The translations under genes and the position numbers were made by a program. 64,000 nucleotides of DNA from Onchocerca lupi (lineage: Eukaryota > Nematoda > Chromadorea > Rhabditida > Onchocercidae). Below are positions 13,810-26,785 of the stretch, one piece after another (positions within the stretch are counted from its first letter, which is position 1; every line of letters starts with the position of its first letter). The notes under the pieces were generated by a model. That model searched no databases. It had not been told where the DNA came from and saw only the letters and a program-made list of their open reading frames with translations. Location: positions 1 through 64,000 of the forward strand of contig JAOVVO010000139.1 of NCBI GenBank assembly GCA_028564675.1, read 5' to 3'.

Positions 13810-14490
13810 GTAAGATTACGTGGTAAAATTGAATGAGATTTAAATCTTAAAGTCACTTGTTAATTAATTATCAATTTTGACCACATTACATAATAGATAT
13901 GCAAAAATGAAAACTAATATCAGCAAATAAATGCTGACAAATTGAAAATTAATCAGATCAATGAAAAAAAAAAAAAAAAAAGAATGGATGAATACTTTTG
14001 CCAATTGATGGACCAAAAACAATAATGGGCGGTAAATGTTCGATCTCTTAAATGCAAAACATCTGCTTGCTATTGTTTTGCTAAGCTTTTAACAAAGCGA
14101 CTTAATTGAAGATGAAAATGTATAGTTTTTCTAAAAAAAAAGAAATAAAAAATATAGCGAATGAAAAAAATTTTAATTGATATTATACAATTTCAGAATT
14201 TCCAAATATTTCTGAAACAATGAAAAATGTGAATTTTGCACAATAAATTTATCTTCTTTGATATGAAAATTTATGATTAATAAAATTATTTTAAATCAAA
14301 ATTTTAAAATTACATGAAATAAAAAAAAATATTCAAGTGGAAAAAAATGATCATTGAAAATATTTCAATTAAAAAAGAAAAAATGAAAAATTGCTATGAT
14401 TTTTATAGTTATTATTAAAATTTTTCAAGAACATAAATGCTATTGATAACAATTTGTTGCTAAATTGAAATTGTATTCAAAATATTTCAC

Positions 14491-14593
14491 ATTGTATTTT
14501 TCACTGATTGAAGCCGGCCACACGGCCATGTTTTGCTTGAACGGTTCCAGCTAGTTATGAAATTCTTAAACACGTGCCTATTCGAATGCAATG
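14491..14593 (-). other. GC-richer patch, candidate isolated exon
   Basis: This patch (GCCGGCCACACGGCC) is much richer in G+C than its surroundings. On the minus strand a good acceptor, TTTTTTCTTATACAG, ends at 14594. Two frames are open: one gives about 34 residues to a stop, the other starts at an ATG at 14529 and runs 13 codons to a possible GTGAAA donor after 14491. The second frame would join in phase to the anosmin-like leader at 8415. A CACGTG E-box is at about 14570-14575. No protein similarity was recognised. Confidence 0.2.
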
Positions 14594-17500
14594 CTGTATA
14601 AGAAAAAATTTCAAATCAATCGGTGAAGAATTTGAAACGTTGTTTGGCAAGTAACAAATTAGCTTGTTTATATAGAATAATTATCATAATATTTTAAGTG
14701 AAAATTTTAGCTAACCAATTACATACTTTTAATTTGAAAAGCTTAAAAAATAAAATTTTAATCGATTATTATAAAATATTTAATAAAATGAAAATTTTTA
14801 AATTCCAAGAAAGAGATATGGATAGTAGCAAAATTTTACAATAAATATACAATAGTAACAGTTCAGTAATGAAATGTTAGTAATTTGTTTATTCAAGTAA
14901 TTACTGTGTAAACATAATCTTACAGTAGTAATTATGGTAATAGTAAGGTATTCATGATTACAGGTACCGATTATTGTTGTAAAAATATTGGACACTTTTA
15001 TATAAATATCTTAACAATAATGGCATCACTACTATACAAACAAAAAGCTTATTGTTTTGGTTTAACTAACCTTTTATATGCTTGCTTTTAAGAATAGTCG
15101 AAAATTGTTGGCGCTTATTTAGAAACGAGAAAAAAAAAAAGAAGAATGGAAGACGAAACAGTTTGAAGCTATAATTAATTATAATTGAAATAGCACTATT
15201 TTATTTGAAATATTTACTTAAACGAAAAGTTCGTCGTGATTTATTTTGGATGATTAAGTTGATATGTGCATAGGTTTGAAAAGAAAATTTAAAATCTTAC
15301 AAATATGACAGCATTATTTAATTCATAAAGTAGAACACAGTTATAAAATGATGGATTTTAAAGTAATATGATTTATTGATCATTCAACAGACGAGTTTAC
15401 TTTATGAAATTATATACTCCAATTTTCTTGCAAAAGTTGTTCATCTACGAATCAAAAAATCATATCAAAATTTGCAATATAAAAATTGGATTAGTCAAAT
15501 TTGCAACAAAAAATGTGAAGCTAAACTTAATGAATGATAAATAGTATTGTTAATCTTTGCATCTCTGATATATATAAATATGTATATGTGAAAAATTTTT
15601 AATTCATTTTTTGAATTTCATTTTTTTTATCTCAAATGACATACTGATCTGATGACATGAAAGAGAAGAAAAAAATAAAATTTTATCAGAAAAGTATAAA
15701 AATCCAACACCAATTATAAAATATAAAAGTTCTATGTATTAAAAAAAAAAAAAAAAACGGAAAAAATAAAATTCTTGGACTGTCAAAAATTAGTAATCAA
15801 AAAGAAAATTTTTTGAATAATAATTTAATTTTAATATGAAAAGTGGTTTTTTAGAACTGCAAATTTAAGTTAAATTTTTGGAATTAAAACTAAACAATTA
15901 TTTTTCAAGTAATTTTTTTTTTACTTGAAAAATAACTGTTTAGTTTCAATGAATTTTTTTTTTTTCAAACTACTAAAAACTATTATCACGACAAACATTA
16001 CATCTAATATTATTTATTTTATTATTATTGCTATTATCGCTCTGTTATCATTATTAATTTTAATTTAGATTTCAAAAATGACAAAAAATTTTTTTTAATT
16101 TTATGATTACAAAAATGTTTGGAAATTGAAAACAAATTAAACAAATAGTCATTTTTCTAATGCATTTGCTATAAATTTTCACTGTTAACACTACCACTAT
16201 TACATTCTTCTTATCATCATTTATTTGAATTTAAATTCAAAAAAATTAACTAGAAATTTTTTCAAATTTTTCAAATCATAAAAATTTTTCCAAATTAAAA
16301 ATTAAAACAAGTAATCATCTACTATTACTACTAACTACTATTCTTGTTGCTATTAATGGAACAACTATCAGTATTCTTGACAATTCCATTTTTAAATATA
16401 AGATCACAGATTAGTTGACAGGAGAGGAAATAGAAGAAAGAGATGGACGAAAGAATTGTTAAGTAGCAAATTTTGTCATAAATTCCTTGTGGAATAATTT
16501 ATCATTAGTTGGCTATCTAATCAAACAGATAAGCATTGTTTGTTAGTTGCTAAAATAAGTTTTAGAAATTTCAAAAGATAATTCAACTTTAAAAAGTTTT
16601 GAAAAGATATTTTAAACGATATGAAATAGCTTATTAATGCTAACATTTTCAAAATAACCTTGTTTGTTTTCAATTTTTTTTTTCACATATCATTTGCAAA
16701 TATTATTTGATTATTTTACTATTTTAGTAATTTTTTTTCAATCGATTTAATCGATATTTTTGTTAGAAATACTACGTAAGAAATTTAATTTAATTACTAA
16801 TTTTGAGACAATATTGATTTATTTTTATATACTAACAAGGTTAGCTAAAATTAATTAATGTCGAACTATTTAATTCACGCTTTAATTTTTTTTTATATGG
16901 AAAAATTTCCAGCCACAATAAAATCGATGCGAAATTCGCAATCTTAAAAATCTACGAAATTTTATAAAAATATTGAATTTTATTAATGCTTTAATCGATG
17001 AAACAAATTTATATTCATTCATTATGTATAATGTTGATGGAAATAAAGCAATTTGATACATTAATAAAATTTTTAATTATACTTGTCAATAAGCTTTCAA
17101 TATTTTGCCAAATGGCAGAATATTCAACAATTTCTAACGAATAATAATTACTATATGTAATCTGTTTTTAAATTTAATAATTATTTCGAAAAGAATTCTC
17201 AGCGAAAATTGTAATTTTTGGCAAAAATAAAATTTGAAATTTCCTGAATTTTGTTAGAATTTTTATTGAAAAATAGTTAACTTTCATTTATATATCATTA
17301 TGAGGAAAACTTATATGATGCAATTTTGCAATATCTTAATTAGAAAAATTTTAATTATCAAAAATTTTGTTTTTAAAACAGAATATCAAAATTGTTATAA
17401 AATTTCCTAATTTTTTTTTGATGACAAAATTACATTTCAATTGTAGTTAGGGTTTTAATAACTTTTTAAGCGCTCAAATTCTTCTATATCTTTATATTTC

Positions 17501-19663
17501 GAAATTATTTTCCCAATGAAAATTGTCAATAAAAATTGAAAGTTTCTTGCACAAGTAGAAAAAAAGAAAAATTTCATTTTAACTTCAAAAGAAATTTATT
17601 TTTCCAGTATTCTATAAGGCAATCATTCAAAAAATTTTCTGGTCTAAAATCAATTTTTAAGATTTGAAATCACAGAAATTTCATGTCACTTTCATTGAAT
17701 GAAGATAAGATGATTTTTGGGGAAACAAAAGTAATAAAAATAATTTTCAATTACTTTTACAGTTGAAATTAAATATTGAAAAAGGAATTGAAGATCGTTT
17801 ATAAAGTTTTCCAGTTGTTATAGGTTAATCGATTTTTCATAATTTAGTCGAATAAAATCCGAAATTAAATATTTTATGTCACAACAATTCTTCAACACAT
17901 GTAATCATCAAAATTACTATTTAAGTAATAGTTGTTAAGAAGATAATCCAGTAATGATCTTGATGAATTCTATGGAGATTGAAAGATTCACTGAGATAAT
18001 GGATTCTCTGAAATCATGAAATCTTCTGGAATTCTAAATTCGGAAGTTAATCCAGATATCTCAATCAATTCTTCGATGATGATGATAAGATTTATCAAGA
18101 TAACGGATGAAATTGGAGGATTTTCTGGAATTATAAATTCTTTGCTAAGCTGGAAAATCAAAATAATCAGCTAATAAATACACGAATAATATTATACTAA
18201 ATGAATTAAGATAATTCTGATAAAAATCTTCCGAATAATCCTGAGTAATCGTGATAAAAATCTCCTCAGAATTACTGCAGAATGGTTGCATTGCATTCTC
18301 TCTCTCTCACAAAAAAAAAAAAAAAAAAAAACTTCCAAAATGATTGCAAATTTCGCAAGAAAGTTATTTTTTCTTTTTTTCTAAAAGAATATCAAATTTT
18401 TCGAATATTGTCTTATTAGCTAAGTTATAGTAAAGAAGGAAGGAGAAAATGTAAATTATTTAAAATTAAATAGAGCGAAAAAAAAAATAATTAAACGAAA
18501 AAAAAAATATTCCATTTTATGACATAGTCAAAGTTTAATTTAGCCCATTACGCCTTTTGTTTCTAAAAAAAAAAAAAAAAAAAAAGTCTAAAATTAAGCT
18601 TTAATGCATCGTACTATTTGATGAGAGAAATAATGAAAAAATTTGAATTTAATCGAAAAAAAATTTCGAAATTACATTCCAAATCAATGATCTATTAATG
18701 CATTTTCAAATTTATCATCGGTGATACAAATGATATACATCATCATTAATCGTTTGCGAAAAAAATTTCAACATCTAAATTTTCTAAATCATTGAATTAA
18801 ATTAATCGATTAGCTAAACTATTGCTAAAAAGAAAAATGGGCTTTCCTCTTTTTTTTCAAACCACAAATTTTAGTTTACAATGAAAAGTTTTAGCAAAAC
18901 AATTTGTAAGCAATTTATCTTATTCGAATTTGAATAAATAATCAAAATTGAATTTGAACACAAAATTTCTAGCTGATAACTCTGTATAGCAACAAATGAA
19001 AAATACGGTATAATGATTGGAAAAATGTTCGAAAAATAAGTTAAAATTTAAAATTTTTGAATATAATTAAGCCATAAAAATTTTCAACAACAAATTAGTG
19101 CAAATTATGCTAATAATTGTTTGCTGATGATAAGGATATCGTATGAATTTGAATAAAATTCGAAAACTAAATTTGAATACAAAATTCTTCGCTTATAGCT
19201 CCATAACAGCGATTGAAAATACAATGTAATAGTTAAAAAATATATATATATATTTAAAAAATTTAAAAATCAAATTAAATTATAAAATTTTTAAGAGCAG
19301 ATTAAATAAAATTCTATATCTAATTAATACTTATCATAATGAAGAAATATTATTAAATTTTCATTCATTGTTTTGTATAGCTATAAATTTGAAGTTTTGT
19401 ATTAAATTTTAATTTCGATTTTTTTTTTTTTTTAAATTCATGAAAAACTTCCACTTTTATTTACATTTATATCAAATGAAAAAAAAAAAAATGCTTGAAA
19501 AGTTTGATTTAAAAATTGAATTTTTGAATAATTTCGTCATGCAATTTTCAGGAGCAAATTAGGCAATGAAATTTTATACCAAAGAAATATTTAATATATG
19601 AATGGGAAATGGGTAATAAATTGATAAATGTATACCATAAAATATCGCCTAGATTCAAACTTT

Positions 19664-19880
19664 AGGTCATCCTTTTAAATGACCTTTGCATCATTTATGT
19701 TTATCGGAAATTGATCATCTTTTGGAAGGGAGAGAGGAAATGAACCAAAAGATCAAGCAATTTGATATGATAGTGAAAGTGGAGTTGGAAAGTTTGAAGA
19801 AAAGGTTGTAGAAGGAAAGGATAATGATGAGGGACGATGTCATTCACAGGTATATATGGTCAATTGACCATTGGTCATTT
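19664..19880. promoter_or_regulatory. Cluster of GGTCA half-sites
   Basis: AGGTCA is followed after ten bases by TGACCT near 19664-19685, an inverted pair. The perfect 14-base palindrome TGGTCAATTGACCA lies near 19857-19870, followed after two bases by another GGTCA. These are nuclear-receptor-like half-sites in a purine-rich, less A+T-biased patch. A short (CAA)5 run follows near 19890-19905. Binding is an inference. Confidence 0.3.
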
Positions 19881-21745
19881 AATGTCCAAACAACAACAAC
19901 AACAAGTCACTAATGCTATATTACTACAACCTTTATAACTGATACTCTATGCAATTAATTCCAAAATCTTACATGCATATTTGAATAATCAACAATTTTT
20001 ACATGATATTAATAATTAATTGCAAATTTATCAATAATGAATATATCTAAATGGAATATAATTTATATAAAATTACAAATTTAAATTTATTAAGAAATTC
20101 ATGAATATTTATAAATATTTTTTTTTTCTAAAATATAATTTTGATTGTGAATTTTGTATTTATTAAAAAGTTAACGAAAAAAAAAAAGAAAAGAAAAGAA
20201 AATTAATGACGAAATACAATAATATTTATTCAACATTTTCTGACATAAATTTTATGCATTATTATACATAAATCTCCATTAAAAGTTCAATGAAAATTTC
20301 AATCATCCATTAATCAATAATAAATAATGGAATTCAATATAATACATTAATTCATTAATGACATAAGAATAAAATATTTCTAATTCAGAACAAAAGTTAT
20401 AATTCAAAAATTTAAAACATCGATTGGAATGCAAACAAGATTTATAAATTGCAAATTTAAATTTAAATTTGTTAGAAATAAGACAAAAAAAAAGTAATGA
20501 TGAGAAAACATAAGCAGTATTTGTTTTACATTAAATGGATCAGAACATTAATCTTTTTTTTTTTTTTTTTTGGGGAAAGAATTTTCGTAAAAATTTCAAT
20601 TATCGATTATTTATTAAGTATATAATTATTAGAATTCAATACTAATATTTTAATTTTTTGTTGAAATATAATGAAATTTTACATTCTAAAAATTTGAAAA
20701 TTTACAAAAAATATGAATAAGAAAAAGAAAAAAAAAAAGGGGAAAAAAAAAGTTTTCATTCATCGAATTTGAATGAAATAGAAGGAGGCGATATTTGAAT
20801 GGCATTTAGTGATATATCAGATAAATGATATCAACTTTCTCAGAAAACAGTTGTTTACTGTCAGTTGTCAGTTGTTCAGATAAATCATCATTTTAAGTAA
20901 AAATTGATTGAAAGAGATTAGAAAATGAAAAGATAACGAATGATTATAATGATAATAATAATGAGATTAGAAATATGAGAAAATGATTTTATAATCATTT
21001 TTTTTTCTCTTTATTTTTGAAAATAAGTAAAATTAAGAAATAAAATATAAAATGAAGAAAAAATTTTCAACAAAAAAAAGAAAAAACTTTTCAATTTTTA
21101 TTTTAGAAAAATTAATTGAGAAAAGATAAAAATAATGCACGTCAAAAAATGAGAATTTTTGCAATTATTTTTTATTGAAAATAGCTAAAAAAAAGTTACG
21201 AAATAAAATGTAGAAAATGGAAAAAAAAAATGAATGAAATTGGATTTTGAAAATAAATTTTCAAATTTAAAAATGAAACGGAAAAAAAGTTACGGAATAA
21301 GTTAAATCATAATAAATGCAAATAATCCAGTATGGAAAAAAAAAGCTTCTGCAATTATTTTCAATTAAAAGTAATTAAAATTAAGAAGAAAATTGTAAAA
21401 GGGAAAAAAACGAAAGAAATTTATTTCCAAAAAAAAAAAAAAAAAAAAATCCTTGATTTTGAAAATTATGAGGAAAGAATGCGAAAAAAATGATGGGAAT
21501 CAATAAAATATGTATATATTAATTATATAACTTAATTTTATTAACTTTTCTCCAATAATCTTTTTAATATTAGCCATTTTTCATTTTCATTTTTGAAAAA
21601 AAAATAATAATAATAATTTGCAGTTAATGATGATACAAATTGCAATTTTCAAATTTAAAATAAAATTAACTTGAATTTAAAGTAATCTTTTGATTAGCAA
21701 GTTATCAATGAACTGATTAACTTGTATCAGATAACTTGAAAAAAT

Positions 21746-21759
21746 GGGGGGGGGGGGGG
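21746..21759 (+). repeat. Run of 14 G
   Basis: Fourteen consecutive G residues sit in an otherwise A+T-rich neighbourhood. It is the only G or C homopolymer of this length that I saw in the window. It could be a real poly(dG) tract or a length-unstable assembly position. Confidence 0.9.
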
Positions 21760-23781
21760 AAAGAAAAATAAGATTATAAAAGAAAAGAAGGAAAATATAT
21801 GAAAGAGGAAAAGTTCAAAAAGATTTAAAAATTAATTAACGACAAATTTTCAAAGATAATTACTGCTTAATTTATTGTAAGCATCATTGTTAGAAAACAA
21901 CAATAGCTATCATTTCCAGGATTGTTGTTTACTGCAACTATCCTTCGTTTTATTCAAATTTGCTATTTACTAATTTTAGTAAATAATCGATCAATAACGC
22001 CAACTAATCATTTAACAAACATTATCAAAATATAAACATATGTTGATTAAAAAATTGTAAAAATTCGAATAATTAATCAATAATTTAGCTCTAATAGCAT
22101 TTTACATGGACATTATTTACAAAAAACTAGTAAGTTGTCTAAAAAGTAAACAAAAACAGTAGGATTGATCAATAAGTAAATAAATAAACATTTTTTTTCA
22201 TACAATATTATTCAGAAAAAAATTGTGAAAAAAACTTAAAGATTAAATAGCAATGTATTCATTAGTAATTTTAGAATTTCTCTGTTTTTTCTCTTTATAA
22301 ATTATAATTTATTAAAATTTTTTTCATTATTCATTTTAAAATTTGATCAATTATCGAAGAATGAGAAGTTGCAAAATAAAATTTCATATCTGAATATATC
22401 AGTTATATAATTTATTTATAATTTGAATAAAATCTTAAAAATTACCAAAAATATTAAATAAAAAAAAAAAAAAAAAAAAGAGAAAATGCACAAATAACAT
22501 AAGAAATGAAAAAATGAAAGATAGAATATAGAAATGTCAAGAAAAAAACCTTTTTTTATTTTAGAGACAATTTTTGTTGCTTACTTATGTACTGAACTAA
22601 ACTTGATATGATTTTGTGATTAAAATTTGTAACCTTATCGAATTAAATAATTAAATTTTATAATTGAATCAAAAAGTGAATAATTTTGATATGAGATCAA
22701 AATCAATAATTCATTTCAATTCATTTCAAATTTCATTCATTTAATTATTGAGAGCGAAAGTATAAAATAGGTAAATAAATATTCATCAGCATATTGTTAT
22801 GCTTGCGAAGAAAACATTTCTGCAAGTTACGTAATTATTTTACTTAATTAAGTAATTTGCATTAATTTTAATTCATTTTTTTTTTTTTTGAAAGATTTTG
22901 AAAAAGTCAAAAGAATATGTAACAACAAATGAACTATATTAATTTGCTTATTTATTTCCCAATAATATTGTATTTTACAATAAATAAGCATATTAATGCT
23001 CTATTACTGTCAATATCTTATTCTAGCATTCTCAAAATTATTTTTTTTTTAAAAAAAAAGAAAAGATTAATATTATTTAAATTCCTTAATTAAGCAAAAT
23101 AGTTACAAATTCATAGATTTATTGATTTCATAAGTACGACAATAAGATGATGGAAATTTACTTTTTCCGTGTATTTTATGTAAAACGAAAGTTAAATTTT
23201 ATATTTGTAATTCAAAATTCAAAATCTTTGAAAATTTTGTAAATAAAAAATTGAAATAACTTAATTATGTAGCTATATTTAATAACTGATAGATATTCTA
23301 CAAAATGTCAAAGTTCAGAATTTGTGGTAAATGACAGCGCCAGCAATTCACAAAATTTAAGAAAAAAAAAAAAAAGCCAAGTCCATTCTTGTAATTATAA
23401 TAAAACAAAATAGTGGCAATAAATACACATAGCCAGAATAAAGTTTTCCTAAAAATTAGTGGAAATAAGTTTCATTAACTTTTTTTTTTTTTTTTAAATT
23501 GAAATGACAAAATTTGCTTAACTTTAATTCACACTAAATCAATGAATATGCATAAATTTTGTGAATTAATGGAGAAATACTTAGAGTGTCACTTAATTTA
23601 AATCTAATAATGATCGGCAAAAGCTTTCCGAATTTTAAATTACAAGTCACTTCATTACAATTCGGCCAATAATTGATTTAGCCAAGATTTGGCCACTAAG
23701 GACGAGATGTACAGATTTAGTTTTGTTTATTGAAAAAAGCGAACTTATATACATCGAGGGATGCGAATGTTTTGAAAAATA

Positions 23782-23845
23782 TTCCGGAATTTCAGCTAAT
23801 CAAGCAATATTTCCGGATCTCGAATTAATTAGACATATTCCGGAT
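23782..23845. promoter_or_regulatory. Three TTCCGGA(A/T) motifs
   Basis: TTCCGGAA is at 23782-23789, TTCCGGAT at 23811-23818 and TTCCGGAT at 23838-23845, spaced 29 and 27 bases apart. CCGGAA/T is the core bound by ETS-family factors. CpG-containing octamers are rare in this base composition, so three in 64 bases is not expected by chance. Confidence 0.4.
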
Positions 23846-23960
23846 TGAGAAGTAAAAATTGTTTTCTCAAAACGAAATGAGCAATTTTTGATGAAATATT
23901 ATCATGAATTTAATAAACAAAATTATCTGATCATGAAAATTATGAACTACTGAGTACCAT

Positions 23961-24053
23961 AATTGCATGTTAACATGCATGCAATAACTTTCTTTGCATG
24001 CTAACATGCAAGCAGTAACTTTCTTTGCATGCTGTTTGCATGCATACTATCTG
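23961..24053. repeat. 31-bp tandem repeat carrying TGCATG
   Basis: TGCATG starts at 23964, 23995 and 24026, exactly 31 bases apart. Each unit also carries the reverse word CATGCA and, in the first two units, AGTAACTTTC or ATAACTTTC. In total there are five TGCATG and four CATGCA words in under 90 bases. UGCAUG in RNA is the FOX-1/RBFOX splicing-factor site; in DNA the words are near-palindromic. Confidence 0.8.
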
Positions 24054-24954
24054 CAATGTTTTGATAATTCGAATATTTTATTAACTATGTTCAATTTAAA
24101 AAACAAAAAAAAAAGTATGTGAAATTAGAAAAATTTATAATTGTAAAATAGAATTTGCAATCAATTAATTAGTGATTAAAATTTTCATTCATTAATTATT
24201 CTATTTAATTTATTTTTGTTCCTTTATTTTCAGTTATTTTTCAATTTATAATACATTTATTTCTCATTCATTTTAATAAAGAATTATTCATTCACAGAAT
24301 TCATCATACTGTTTAATCATTAAATTTATATGCATTATGATATTTTAGTTGAATTTCTATTTAAAATAATCAAATAATTAATTTTGAAATAGAATATCAA
24401 TTTATATTAAACCATGTATACAAGTTTGACATTGTATTTAAGTTTTCAAAATAGACTTATTTCATTTTCCTTTCAATGTTTTCATTCATTCATTTATGTA
24501 TATATCAAGAAATTTTAAGTAAAAATTTTAAAATTAATTTCATTTGTTTTTGCATATTTTAAGAAAATTAGTGCATATATTTTGGATATTTTTTGGAATA
24601 TTAGTTTTAAATTTATTTTAAAATTAGAATATCAAGAAATTTAATAATACGAAAAGTTGCATATTTTAGCCAAATCTGTCATTCAAGCTTGCTTAAATAA
24701 TAATAAAACTTTCGAAGGAATTCACCTGATAATATCGCTTTTTTCCCTTCTAATAAGAATGATTATAAAATTATCCATAAAATGCTCTATAAAAAAAAAA
24801 ATCCTAAAATTTTAATATTTTTAATTGAATAAAATTTTTTAATGACATGAAATGGTATGAAATTTTCGATATATAATTTTATTATATGATAAGATGAATA
24901 TTAGCAAACAATCATTTTCAAAATTTCAAAATTTTATTTCAAAATAATTTCATT

Positions 24955-26785
24955 TTAGTCACGTATAATTCGACCACCACGTTCATCCAAACCTTGTGGC
25001 TGCTGAAATTGCTCGTATTTTCGATAATTAAATATAGATTTTCAATAATTTTATTTATTTCTTTATTTATTCATGTTTTTTCCTTCATACTTTTTTGCTT
25101 ACTTATTTATCATCAACTGACAATTAAATCGTTACATTTTTAAAAAGTTGAAACGATCACAAAAGAAATACAAATTCTTATTGTAATAGAAAAAAAAAAA
25201 GAATTTTGAAAATTAAATTTGCATTAATAATTTCTGCTTATTATGCAAAAAGTTATACAGAATATTTGGAAAAATATTAATATGATGAATTGTAATAATT
25301 TTAGATAAAAAATTATTAAATTGTATTATTGAAATTAAAATTACTATTACGGTATAATTATATCACTAAAATTTTAATATTATTACTGCAATTTCTTTTT
25401 AAGAATACAAAGAATAAATTCAAGAAATAAGAAATTTTAAAAGAATTGTGAGATTATATCATACATTCTAATTTTTTTTTTTTTTTTTTCTAATGAATTT
25501 TTAATAAGATTGATAATTCAAATATTTCGATTAAGTAAAATTTTTTGATAAAATATCACCAAAAAAAAAAAAAAAAATATTCAAAAAAATTAATATAAAA
25601 AAAATAAAAATTTACAAATGCAAAGAATCGAACATGATGCTTTCTTGGATTATTTCGAATATTTTTCAGGCGCATTTCTACATTTACATCCGCATAATCA
25701 ACTTTTTCATCGCCCAAAAATATTTTTGTGAAATTTTCAATCATTTTTCCTACTGATTTTTGCTGCAATCCTTGCTGAACATCTGCTTAATTATTTTAAG
25801 TTAATTAATCAATTTTATCATTTTTTTGGCATAAAGCATCAATTGATAAGTAAGTGACAATGAAGCTTGACTAAAGCTTTCACTTTTTCGAATTTTAGCT
25901 TTTTAAAAATAAAATTATCATTAATTTGAATGAAAAGAAAAAGAGTAAAATAAGAATAAATTTTAAAGATAAAATTATTCATTTGAGAAAAAAAAAAAAA
26001 AACATTTTGTTAAATGATAAATAAACATTAAGGATCGAATTTTAATAGTTTAAATTATGCTATTTTAAAGTTACATGACTATATCATTCATCTATATTAA
26101 ACATAAATATTCAAGATGAAAATTTTAATTAACTTAAAATCAAGAATTAAATTTCAACAATTCAAGAGATAAAACTTTATACCAAAATTTTAAATATTAA
26201 AGAAAGAAAAAAATGAACGAATTTTGAATATTATTAAGAAGCATTTTGAATATGAATTTTATGATAATCTATCATTTGATATATTTCTGTTATTCATTTT
26301 TGAAACTTGATTAATTTATGAAATATTTAGCAATATACATAATAAAAAAGTATAAAAATATAACTTAACAAATTCTGAACCAAAGAAATGCTAATTCAAT
26401 CAAATCTGCTACAAATTTAGATCAAATCTGTTGTTGCATCTAATTAATAATAATAATTATTACACAAAAAAAAAAAAAAAAAAAAGATGTAATAATTTAG
26501 TGCTAGCTGATGAGAAATAATGGAATTCAATTTTGAAATTAGTTTTTTCCTCAGAATTTTATATTTATTTGAAATTTTTCGAAGCATAATTTCAATATAT
26601 TTTAAATTTTAAATTTACGAATAATTCAAAGAAAGGAAGAAAAAAAAAAAAGTGGAATAACCTAATTCTTCATCGCTTATTTCACCTTTCACAAGTTGTT
26701 GCGTATCATTTATTGCTTTTTTTAAACATTTATCAAAACAATCATCAAGATTTAACGTTTCACGGTTTAAACCATCTTCTTGCAT
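24955..26785 (-). CDS. Unrecognised 112-residue protein, three exons
   Basis: Exons 26785-26662, 25782-25616 and 25002-24955 on the minus strand join with GT-AG introns in phases 1 and 0. The start is the first ATG after a T-rich leader; a possible trans-splice acceptor (TACTTCAAG) lies just upstream at 26842. The protein begins MQEDGLNRETLNLDDCFDKC, continues through an acidic-basic helix-like middle (KMIENFTKIFLGDEK, MRLKNIRNN) and ends QPQGLDERGGRIIRD before TAA. It has two Cys (CFDKC), no membrane segment and no signal peptide. Codon use is less A+T-extreme than the flanking DNA and frame is kept across both introns, which supports a real gene. I do not recognise the family. An upstream exon with a signal peptide or extra N-terminus cannot be excluded. 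Confidence 0.55.

Larger units (their letters stand above)
8433..24954. other. 16.5 kb gene-poor A+T-rich region
   Basis: I found no pair of exons that join into a recognisable protein on either strand. Open frames here are short, rich in F/I/K/N/Y and cross homopolymers, as expected from composition alone. The region lies 5' of the minus-strand anosmin-like gene and 3' of the small gene at 24955-26785, so it may hold distal regulatory elements of the former. Listed separately: a DR1 element, an inverted-repeat cluster, receptor half-site palindromes, TTCCGGA motifs, TGCATG repeats and a candidate mini-exon. Unspliced or lineage-specific small genes could have been missed. Confidence 0.6.

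Noticed and set aside
23961..24053. CRISPR-like array (31-bp period)
   Set aside because: Only three units, no distinct unique spacers, and the host is a eukaryote; it is a minisatellite.
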